DNA of 64,000 nucleotides from Eremophila alpestris peregrina (Eukaryota; Chordata; Aves; Passeriformes; Alaudidae), in assembly GCA_009792885.1 (NCBI GenBank), contig WMCF01000258.1, positions 48,492-112,491 on the forward strand, read 5' to 3'. The notes under the pieces were generated by a model. That model was not told the origin of the DNA. It saw only the letters and a list, made by a program, of their open reading frames with translations, and did no database searches. This document shows, piece by piece, positions 20,301 to 32,300 of the stretch. Every line of letters begins with the position of its first letter. The stretch's first letter is position 1. The position numbers and the translations under genes are program-made.

Positions 20301-23300
20301 GAGTTCACATTCTGTTGCTTAGCTCATGCTGAAGTCTGGTCCCTCTTTTCTGCTGTGCTGGAAAATGTAATTGTGTTTTCATTTATCTGTATCAATGTGT
20401 CCAGTGGCTATTTCTAACGAGTGGGGTGCTGTGGATGTGAGTCTGCTTCAGTTTGCTTTGTCTTCTCATTTTTAACATGGAAGAAGAATAAGGGGAGTAA
20501 TGAAGTCTCAAACTTTTGACCATGTTTGTGGCCTGGAACAGTGGTTATTCTGAGGTCTGTTTTTCAGTACAAATGTCTTTGCTGGCTTGCAGGCTCAGAT
20601 AATCATCTGTCTGTCAGCTGCTACTGGGAGCCGATGAAATCTTCCTTTGGCTGCTTCACTACATGCTGAGTAAGAAACTGGCTAATGGTCTGTGTTTGTT
20701 CCCATGCAGTGTTTGCCTGGAAAGGGGAGACAGACGAGGAATACTTGTGGTGCATTGAGCAGACCCTGTACTTCAAGGATGGGCAGCCCCTCAACATGAT
20801 TCTGGATGATGGTGGAGATCTTACCAACCTGGTTCATACCAAATACCCACAGCTGCTGAAAGGTGACTCGTGTTTTGTTTTGGCAGGCACAGTTCTGCCT
20901 GGGAGGCTCTTTGAGGGGAGGTGTTTCTGCAGGATTTCGATGCTGGTGTGAAAAGGGGTGGGGGAAGAGGGACAGGCATGTGCAAACAGGCTGTGAAAAT
21001 TCCTTACAGTTACAGCCCAGAATCTCTTACCTGCAGGAACCATTTCCACCTCTGCTCTGTAGCACATAAGCTGCAACGACCTGTCCTGGCCATACTTCAC
21101 TGTGCCCCATTACCTGAGAATGACCTCTAGTTCTGCTGTCATGCCAAAAACTTCCTGGAAGAGGGCTGAGTCCTAGAACTGCTCAATGTCTGCTTGCATT
21201 TAACAATTTTATATTAATACATTTCTTACCCATTGTCGTTGTGCAGTTCTGAATGAAGTCATGATCACCTGTAGCCTTCTGTGGAAAAGGAACAGTTTTC
21301 TACCTTAAATGCTCATTCAGTTTATCTGTGGAGATGCTGATGGAGTCAGGGCTGGGACTCTTGCTTTGACTTGCCTTCGGTGCAAGTTAGTAAAGCTGAT
21401 CAGTGTAGTGTTGCTAGCATGTGTTTATGTAAAAGATTTATGTGAAGGGCATTTGACATGACCAGGCTGATCTGTGCCTGGTGAGTATGACAGATTCTCC
21501 TTAGCCCTGCCAGCTGTGCTGCAGGAAGATGTATGCCCAGGGTCGTTAAAGGGCATGTTTGGTCTAGGATGTGAAGGAAATTGGGTGGTGATACAGTGGG
21601 GTGTGTTTGTGCTTTCCTAGAGGGGAGGTTGCTGTGGAAGCCTACTGGATCAGCTCTCTTCTGACTTGTGCTCTGCTTTAGTAGGAAGATAGGAGGAAAA
21701 AATCTGAAGGTGGCAGGCTGTGAATAGGGCTGTGTGGGGGGAGTCTGGAGCTCCTCATCCGTGTGCTGCTGCAGGTAGGGGCACCAGGAAGAGGGAAACT
21801 TTGTGACAAGCCTCACTTCGTCATTCATCCTCAGCCTGATGTCACTCATCCAACACTCAACATCTTTGTGTTATTTAAACTGTAATGAAAGGTTTTCATT
21901 GGTCTTTGCTTAGCCTCTCTTCCACCAAAGGACTTGTGGTTCCTGGGTTGCCTCTGTGTGATACTCATGACCTCTTGCTTCCCATGTTTGATGCCAAGGA
22001 ATACCACAATTGATCATCCCTCTCTGTCCTCGTGTTTTCAGAGGCCAAAGAAAGTGGTTTCCATGTTCATTCTGTTTTGTAGGGTATTTTCCCTGCCATG
22101 CACACCTTGGTTAGTGTCCTTGTTCCCAGGGTCTTTGATCTGAGCTCCTTTCACACTTTCAGCCCTCCTGTTGTACTTCTTTCTCCTCTCCAGCCCTTTT
22201 CACCCTCCTGCTTGTCTTTTGATCCTTGTGTGGGAGGGACTGGCATAATACAATGAAATAGGACAATGGCTCTTGAACTGGCTCGTGTCTTGGCATCCAT
22301 CTGTAGCCTGCCTCTGATGAAAAACATCCCTGTCTGGATTTGCTTCCTAAATACATAGAAATGACACTTTTTCTGGGGTTTTAAAGTGCCTAGGGGAGGA
22401 TGTCGTATCTGTCAGTGTTGCCCTTCCCAAAATGTGTGGCTATCTGCAGTGGCTGTGGTTGAAAAGCTCTTTGCAACAGTTCAGTAAATTAAGACTGATC
22501 TCTGTAGAGGATGGCAAACTTGTTCTGTTTTACCTTCCAGTCCATTGCTCCTTGGAAACAGCAAAACTTCCAGAATGGGACTCATGGAGCAGAGTTTTGA
22601 TCTCCTTAATCTGAAATTTGTGCTTAGCCCTTTGCTGCAAAGTCTGCTTAAATGAAGCAGCATAGCATCCAATTTTGGTATCTTATAGCTAACAGAGATT
22701 AATATATCCCAAGGGCTTACAGGGATATCTGACCTCTGTGGAGGTGGAACAAGAGTGATGTTGTTACAGCATGCATAGCGTGTAGATGGTGAGTACAGGA
22801 GACATTTTGGCATGAGTCAGCTGAAAATGCCATTTAACATTTAAAGGCTGGATAAGTTTTCTGGGCTAATTTCAGAGGGAATTGTCTTCCATGCTTCAGC
22901 TGCTTCTAATTTAAATAGTTCAGTCCTAGTGTGCAGCTAACAGTTGAAAGTAGTATTTCTTCAACTAGAAGATGTGTTAAATGTGTGTGTGGAACTGCTC
23001 AGTAAGGGTCCCCTCTTCTGAAGTGTGTTTGCAGAATGGCCTTTGTACTACTGGCTTATTCCGTTAAAACTAATGCCCTTAATACCAAGATAAATAAAGG
23101 AAGAAATGGGGAAAAAGAGAACTGACCAAAGGGGACAGTCATCTGTGCCAAGGAGGTCTCTGGCATCTGTGCAAAAGACCTGTGTGGGAAAGACTGACTT
23201 GTTTGTGATTCATTGATCAGACTTGCTCGTTGCTCAGGTGAGAAATACAGGGCAAAGCAGGTGTGAGCATTTAGCAAGGCTGTGTCAGTTTAATCCAAAC

Positions 23301-26300
23301 TTGTCCTTGCTGCAGTCCCTTCTCTGCTCTCCCATCACTCAGGCGCTGACCATGAGTGGTGTAAGCAGCACTTGGGGCAGCTTCAGAGTGGTTTAGACCA
23401 GCTGTAAATGGCACCTGGGGCGCTGCTGGGGCCCCTCTGGAGAGCAGAAGCTGTTGGCATATGGGGTGTGAGGTCTGCTTAGTGCCATGGAAAGACAATC
23501 TGCTAAGCTCAGAACTCTCATCTGGAGAGCCTTTGAAGGATGAGGAGTGTGTCTCCTGTTTGCCAGATACACAAGAAGAGAGAGGGCAGGTTTGAAATGG
23601 AGATTCCTGCCATGACCTCCAAAAGCTTTCCTCCAAGGGAATGACTGCCTATGATTCAGGCAATTGCTCTGGAAACTGATGCTTTTGGGAGACTGTCTTC
23701 AGATCCTCTTTTTCACTGTGCACAAGGCTGCACTGTGAACTTTAAACTCTCCTCTCTCCTTTAAGCAAGCCCTAAATACGCCAAAGCCTGAATGCATTCC
23801 CTCAGCAGGTGACCATCAGGGGAGTGGGGCTACTGAGGGCTCTGTGGTGAGATAGCAGTGGTGGGGATCAGTCAGCCAAATCATAGAATCACAGAATAGT
23901 TTGGGTTGGGAGGGTCCTTTTAAAGGCCATCTGGTCCAACCTGCCTGCAATGGGCAAGACACCTTCAACTCAGGTTGCTCAGAGCTGTTTGAATGTTCCC
24001 AGGGATGGGACATGCAGCACTTCTCAGGGCAGCCTCTGCCACCTGGAGAAAAAAAACAAAACTGCTTTATGTCTAGTCTGAATCACTCTCTTTCAATTTA
24101 AAACCATCCCCCCTCATCCTGTTGCAGTAGGCCATGCTAAAACAATTTGTTCACATCTTGTGAACCCACTTCAAGCTGCAGTGACCTCTCTCTGGAGCCT
24201 TCTCTTCTCCAGTTTAGCCTTTTCCTTCTACTGCTGTTGGTCTCATTTCCTTCATGTGCTACGGAGTGGTCTGGGGAGCAATGGGAGAGTCTCATGGTGC
24301 AGTCTCAGGCTCCACTGGGGAATCTGTCCTGTTCTGCTGTGAAAACCACATTGAATTGCATTCAGAGTTCCCTGCCTGGGCTTGGAGCAGCTCACAGCTG
24401 GATTTTTTGAGGATTGAGGATGGATTTGGACCACAATTGGCATCTATGAGTGGGCAGTGCCCTGGAGCCAGGAGGACCAATTGTGTCATGGGGGCCATCA
24501 CCAGCTGGTCAAGGGAGGGGGTTGTCTTGCCCTGCTCTGGACTTGGGCAGCCTCACCTTGAATATTGCGTGGTTTTGGTCTATATATAAGAAAAATGTTA
24601 AACTATTAGAGAGTGTCCCAAGGAGGGACACATGGATGGTGAAGGACCTTGGGGAGAAACCATATGAGGAGTGGCTGGGAGCACTTGGTCTGTCCAGCTG
24701 GAGGAGCCTGAGGGGAGAGCTTATTGCAGTTACAACTTCCTTGTGAGGGGAGGAGAAGGGGAAGACTCTGATTTCTTCTCTGTGACAGGCAAAGGACCCA
24801 GGGAATGGCTGGAGCTGTGTCAGGGGCGTTTAGGCTGGATACCAGGGAAAGCATCTTCCCCCAGAGGGTGCTGGCACTGCCCAGGCTCCCCAGGGAATGG
24901 CCCCGAGGCTGCCAGAGCTCCAGGAGCCTTTGGACAGTACTGCCAGGGATGCCCAGGGTGGGGTTGTTGGGGTCTGTGCAGGGACAGGAGCTGGGCTGGG
25001 TGATCCTGTGGGTCCCTCCCGGCTCAGGCCCCTCTGTGGATCCGTGCGGACCGGGCTGAGAGGTGCTGCCGGCAGAGGGCGCTGCTGCGCCGCGGAGCGC
25101 GGCCGGGCCGGGGCCGGGCCGAGGCTGAGGCTGAGGCCGATCCTGTTCCCTCCCACCCCCGGCCCCGATCTTGTTTCCACCCTCATCAAACTAACCCCGA
25201 GGGGCTGCGGCAAAGCACCCACCTGCAGTCCCCGGGAGCTGGGCTGCTACAGCCTGCTAGGGAGCCTGGCGGGCACAGCACCAGCAGGTGCAGAGGTGTG
25301 TGGCTCTGAAGCACATCCTCTGGTGTTCCTGCAGTTGTGTAAGGGTTTTTATCTCTTCCTTGCTCTCTGCCAAGGGTTTGTTTAACTTAAACCTCTGGGG
25401 GATGCTCCCAGCACGTGGATGAGCTGGTTTGCACAGCACTGACTCCAGCTAATGTGAATCATTTTATTTTCCCCACAGGAATTAGAGGTGTTTCAGAAGA
25501 GACAACCACTGGGGTTCACAACCTGTACAAGATGAAGGCCAATGGGACCCTGAAAGTGCCAGCTATCAATGTGAATGACTCTGTCACAAAGGTAATACAG
25601 ACAAAGTGCTTCGGCAGTGTTCTGCTCTCTGACCAGCTTGGTGTTGGGATGCTGTCATTCCCATGAAAGTATTCCTTCTCTTGCTGAGTTTCTCCTGATC
25701 TGGTTCTGAACAGAAATTTCCACCATGTCCTGAAAGTGAGCCCTTCATTGACGGTGGTCACATGATTGATACCCAAGATGATGGCAAGCATCAGTAGTTT
25801 ATTATCCTACTGTAAACTTTATACTTTTTCTCTGCGAGTTCCCGCAAGGCAGCATCATGCAACACTGACCCTTTCTCTTTGCACGAGGGGCCAGCCCACT
25901 CTTTTAAAACACACATCCTTATTGGACTCAATAATAGTTGCAATCTATTAAGGGCAAAACTTCTTCCACTCTTTGGTAATTAGTATAGTTGCAACTCATC
26001 ACGGGTGAGGTTACCCGTGGTGACACAGCACCATCTCTGTTCTCTTACAATCCATTTTTCGACACTTGATGTCATTGTAAATGCCCCATTGTCAGGACAT
26101 CAAGGGGTTATTTGTATGTAAGGACATCCGTTCTTCTGCTGTTCAGTAATGTGAACACAGTTTTGGAGATCATGGTTCCTGGGCACAGTCAGTACCTGTG
26201 GCAAGGAGCCTTTCTTCCCTCTGAGTAGCTTAAAGCCCCCAGGCAGGTGTCAGGTACCAGCTGGAAAAGAACGTGTGACCTCCTTGAGCTTGTGCTGGTA

Positions 26301-29300
26301 AAGGTTGGTTTGTCAGCCTGTGGCCAATGTCTGTGAGCAGCAGTTGCAAAGGAGAGGGCAGGAGGGAGATATTTGTCCCTTGCTTAGCTTTAGTACTGCT
26401 TCTGAGATAAACCCTGGTGAACTGAGAATGAAGTGAAAAGGTGTTTAAACAGCAGTGGTGCTTTTTGGCTGCAGGTGAATTGTGGGAATTAAAGATGTAC
26501 TTAAGGTTTATGCATCTTGATGTTTTTTAGATCTGGTTGCTGACTCTATTTCAAGTTCCCATACAGACATTATCCTGTTGGGTTGGAAGTTCTCATATTT
26601 GGCCTGCCTTCTCTGCAGTTTGTTGTCTCCTTTCTGCTCACTAAGATGCACCTGACACTTCATAGGTAGTGGGCTGGAATCCAGTTAATGTTGAAAGAAG
26701 TTCTTTACATCCTCTTCACCCAGATTTGTGCTGCTTGCATAATAATTATTAATACTGTTTAGTAGATTTGGAAATTCAGATGTTTCTAACAAAGCCTCTT
26801 GAGGGGATTTAGGATTCCAGTGCCAAGCAAGTGTTTGTTTTCAAGTACTGTTTGGTATTTATGCAGTACAAGTTTTGTACTAACCACAAGTACAGATCTC
26901 TGGGAAAATGTGCCACCGAGTTGACAAATTCTGCTCTCCCAGTCTGATATTTCCAGTTGGTGCCAGGTTCCTGTGCTAACATTTGGAGAAAGAAGGCAGG
27001 CACAGCAGCCAGCTCTGTTCTTCCCCTCTGCCACCCAAATGTATTTTGGGTGGGCTGATGTCTGCATCCAACACTCTTCTTGCCTGCATGGGAATGCACA
27101 GACACCTTTGATTGCAGTTGGGGGATTTGGTGATGAGGAATCAGATCTGACCATGCTGGTTTTCTCCATGCGGCAAGGAAATGATACAGGACTAGGAAAG
27201 AGGGATACAAATTGGCACTAGCTGTAGAATTTGAAGGATTGGTAACACAGTTTTCTGATATATTAATGGCAGCTATGCCTCTGATAATGTTTATCGGCAC
27301 TGAGTCAGGAGCTTCTGGATCTGAGGTAGAATTTGTTACACTTTGGCCAGTTTCTGCCATGGGCAGTTTATCCCATTTCCGTTCATACAAGAACTGTGGG
27401 TGTTGTGGGTACACCTTCCACTAGAGCAGATTGCTGCCTCTGGGAATTTAATCTTAAGATTTCCTGTAGCAGACAGTGCTGTATTCAGTGAAAGCAAGGA
27501 TTGGTGCCCTAAGGCTGTAGAAAGCCAGGACAGGCTTTGAGACCAGAATTTTGCTGGGAATTGACATTTTTCAGTATTGCTTCCTTGGGGAGCACAGCAC
27601 AATGTTAGTATCCAGATTCTTTAAGAATTCTTGGTCTCTGTAGCTCCCCTAATAATCAAATCTGTTTGTACAGCCTCTCCTTCTGGTCAAAACAAAAAGC
27701 CCCAGGAGAGGAAGGAGCATTACAAAAATCAGCACAACAAGGTGTGTTTGAGTTTGGGAAGGTGTTCAAGGGGTGAAGTAATATTTGATGTCTGACTTAG
27801 CTGAGCAGTTTTGATTGGAGGATCGGCTGTTAATGTCAGTGTTACAATAGAAGGATGTTGTGCTATGGGGCATTAGGAGATGAAATCCAGGGGCTCCTGG
27901 TTGCAGTGACCATTATTGTGAAAGGCTGCTTGCTGAATTTTTCCAAATCTGAGCAATAGTGAGGCCTTGACAGTGTTAGGGTAACTCTTCATGGGGGAAG
28001 ATGTAATTATGATCTTCTGGGGCTGCAGGAACCAGTTTCTCCTGGTTGAGGTAGGCAGCTTGCTGCTCTGCAGGCTGGATATGTCTTGTAAAGATAAGAT
28101 GATGTGCTGCTGGTGTGTTTTGCCTTCCTGTGGCACTTGGTTCAGTTCATTGATAAACAGCAGCAGGGAACTGGTGAACATCTGGTTTAGGAACTCAGAT
28201 GTATGTTGGTGTGAAAGATACTTGATAAATTCAGGTTACCCCTAACAAGTTTTTAGCAAGTCCAGGCCCTGGTCAGTAGACACAATGTATTTGGGAATTC
28301 TTCTCACCATGGTGAAGCCTGTCTCTGATAGAACCCTATAGATTGAAACTGGATAAATAAAAACATCAAACCAGGTTGTTTTGTTCCCATCCGTCACGGT
28401 GAAATGGTGGTCAAAGTATTTAAGTGACTCTCATAGTACTTGCACATAAGTCCATTTTCTTTCTCTAAGGAAATTTCACTTGAGTGGCTTTTATCTGTTC
28501 TGAAACTGCTCTGTTTTCTCCCTCAGAGCAAGTTTGATAACCTTTATGGCTGCAGAGAGTCCCTCATTGATGGCATCAAGCGTGCCACAGATGTCATGAT
28601 TGCTGGGAAGGTGGCAGTGGTGGCAGGCTATGGGGATGTGGGCAAGGGCTGCGCCCAGGCCCTGCGGAGCTTCGGAGCCAGAGTCATCATCACCGAGATC
28701 GATCCCATCAACGCACTCCAGGCAGCCATGGAAGGTGGGAGCTGAGGCACGGCAGGAGTTCTGTCTCTGACAGGGTCTCTGCATGTCAGTGTAGAGCAGT
28801 AAATAAAAGCTGGCCAAGAAAGGTTCTGTGGGTTTCAGCCCTGTCCCTGCTGTGGTACAGTTGAATCCGGTTTAACTTTAGGAATTCTTTCCTTGCAGTT
28901 AGGGAAGGAGATTATTGCTAGGGGCCTTGAAGGTGTGTTTGGAGTCAAGGATTCAGAGACCATAGTGGGTTAATGCTGAGGGATTGTCCTCAGGTTGTGT
29001 GGTTCTAACCTCCAGTGTGGGTTAAGGCTTGACTGGAATGAAAACATTCAAAAACACCAGGCCTTACCCTCAACAGTTTTTGAAGAGCAATGCCATGCTC
29101 TCTGTCTTTCCAGCTGAGCCCACAGCTTGCTCTGGAGCTGTTCTCTTCTTGGGTGCCTCATGTAGCTGTGCCTCTTGGTACCAGTTTATCCCATTTCTGT
29201 TCATACCTGCCAAGAACTGCAGATGTTGTGGGGGCATTCCTTTTGCAAATTGGACCCCCTGAATCCAGTCTGAATGCTGTGCCAGACTATACCTCTGGGC

Positions 29301-32300
29301 ATTGAATGCATAGATCCACAGATTTGAAAAGATTGAGGGATGGATGGTTTTTGTTCCATGTTGGTGTTTAGGAAGACCTGTATCCCACTACCTTGCATCA
29401 TCCCTAGGCTAGGTATGGGTAGAAACATTTGACTCATTCTTTCTCTGTACTTTTCTACTTCTAGTATTGTGTCCCACTTGTTAATAAATATTGGTGGTTG
29501 TGTAGAGAAGTAACTTTTTTCTCTTTTCAGGTTATGAAGTTACAACCATGGAGGAGGCTTGCAAAGAGGGCAACATCTTTGTCACCACCACTGGCTGCAC
29601 TGACATTGTGCAGGGCAGGTATGGCCAAGCCACTTGCTTTAGTGAAAGCGTACCTCTACACCTAAGATTTCTTTTTTTTTTAAATACAATCATAACCTGT
29701 CAGCAGTGTGGTTAGGGTTAGCACACAGTCTGACTTCTGGACATCAGAATTTGGCATGAATTTAGTGAGAAATTAAGTCTTTGGTCAGTTTTGTTGCATC
29801 TTGCTACATTGCAGTTGTTCCTGGCTTATGGAATGTAATGATGGAGAAACAAAAGCTGCAGAGGGGTAGATTGACTTTCGAAGAATGAGGGCATCAAGGC
29901 TGGCCTAATGTGTTAGGCCAGACAAATGTGAACAGAAGAGAAGGCAGGTAAAGGTTGAAAGTGATTCCATCTGTGGGTGCATATAGCAGCTGAAACCAGC
30001 CTATTCTCAGTGAACTGCCCTGCAATGTTTGGTTACTGCTTCACAGAGCTCAGTTTATAGCCCCAGCTCCACACAGACTCCTTCCTTTCTTTACCATGAT
30101 GACTGTACACAGGTTAATGGAAGATCAGATTAGGTGGGAGGAGATCAGACCATTAATGTTTAGAGATGTAAAACTGCTGGGAGCTTCTAAGTCATGAAGA
30201 AAATGACTTCTTCTGTATAAGAAGAAGAATAAGTGCAGGTATTTGTTTTGACCAATCAAACAAAATTTTATTACTTTCCATACTGAGAAAATGTTCTCTC
30301 CAGTAAGCTCTTATATCCTTGGGAAATGTCTTTCTATAGAAGCTTGAAAGTCTTTTCCAGTAAACGTCCCATGCCTGGAGGGGTTACCAGCCCCACACAC
30401 CTTGTGAGAGTCAATGCACTTAGTGAGCTGGGCACTTCTCAGGGTGTGGATTGGAGCATCTGCTGAGGGAGAAAACTGTGTGGATTAACTTTGGATACAA
30501 CTTTTTTTTCTTTTTCAGGCACTTTGAGCAGATGAAGGATGATGCCATAGTGTGCAATATTGGCCATTTTGATGTGGAAGTTGATGCCAAGTGGCTGAAT
30601 GACAATGCAGTGGAGGCAGTGAATGTCAAACCTCAGGTAAGGCAGCCTTTCCACAGGCTCTCCTGCTGGAAAAAAGCAGTAGCTACTCAGTGTCTGTTTC
30701 TAGAGAGCGTTTCTCTTCAGGTTCTTTGATGTTTCTAGCCTTGTTGGAAGCCACTATTGCTCTGGTCAGAATGCAGATTCTGCTGACCTGGAACAAGCTG
30801 CACAGGATATTCTTGGGTTGGCATTAAAGTGATTGTTTCCAGCCAGTGCCCAAGTCCCTCAGGGTGATCTCTGAGGAGAGGTGCCTGGTATGGGTACATC
30901 TTTCTCCATGTGCTCACACTTCCTTGAGAGACAGGAGCCTACCCTTAGTGCTAGTTGTAGAGACAATTAATTGCATCAAGTCCATTCAGCTTTGATGTTT
31001 GGGGCAGGGGGTAGCAAATGTGTTTGCTTTGATAGCCCTGAGTTGAAAACAATGCTATAGCTCAGCTTCAAAAAGCAAGTTAGATGAGGAATACAGAGCA
31101 GACTATTCGAGACCCTGTAAAACTTAAGAGCAGAGCCCATAGATTGCCTGGTGCCTGACCTGAGTTTCCTCTTGTGGAGCTGTTTGCTCATATACTGCTC
31201 TGCAGCAAGAACAGTCATGGTCCTAAGGGAATCTCAATGGAATCTCTTTTGGGATTCTGACAAGGTTTGAAAAATTCACACCTTTTTGTTTTCAAAGTGT
31301 GGTGTGCTTTGTTTAATCTACTGAGATTGAAGCCTCAGGAAAGCCTATCGGAGCTCTGCCAAATTGGGGTTTCTTTTCCAGACTTGGTGGCTTCATTTTT
31401 GAAACCTGTGTGGGCAGACCAGGCAGGATGTTTTACCCTTGCTCAACTTGCATGTCTGCCATGTATTTACTTTTAGCCATGGCTGTAGCTAGACAAGAAA
31501 AATCAGAATCTGAAAATTTCAGCTTTTCGACTGTGTCTTAAAGCAGAGAAACAAAACTGAACTAGATCAAAACTCTTCTGTGACACCAGCTTTGAGGGAG
31601 AGCATCACATAAAGCAAGCAGGCTTTATCTGACTTGGTGTGGGACTTCTGGTTACCTTTTGAAGAGGGAATGTCCTTGCTGATAGCAGGATTCTGGGACA
31701 GGTTTTGTACTTTTTAATAAACACCACACTCAAACATACCTCTGAGATATCCCATTTGCCCCTCCAATTTTCATTGCTCCCCTGTGGCTTATTGGCCACC
31801 ACATCAAAGTCCTACTAAGCACTTGTGAGAGGTATGTTGGGAGTCTTTGCACAGCCTTAACCAGGTCTGGATTTACACCCTCAAGCTCTCACTGTGTTCA
31901 GGTTTGCTTGTGCAGGGCCTTGGTGGAGCTGACTCTGTTCAGCAGCTCTTGTCCTAGAAGAGCCCACAGGTACCTGCCTGCTGTCTGCTAGTTCAGATTG
32001 TTTTAAAACTAAACCTTTGAATAAACACTGTTGAAGGGTTAATTGGGTGTTAATATGGCACCACACAAACAACCTGCACAGGGCAGTAAATCCCTTTTTA
32101 TATGCTTTGCTTTGAGGAGCCAGTCTGGCATTGATGACAGAGTGCAGTAGGGTGCTGTGTGGTCCCAGGTATGAAAATTGTAACAGGTTTCTGGTTTTAA
32201 AAAGAAATCAAATTACCTTTTGAAAAGGATGCAATTGAGGTCAGCGTTGTCCATATGGATTAATGTTGAAGAAATAAGACTTTCTAAGTATTAAGATTTT

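Noticed and set aside
24254..25385. Several overlapping frames of 80-160 codons in AHCY intron 4
   Set aside because: They fall in CR1 sequence and an adjoining GC-rich patch. No splice-compatible continuation with AHCY exons exists.
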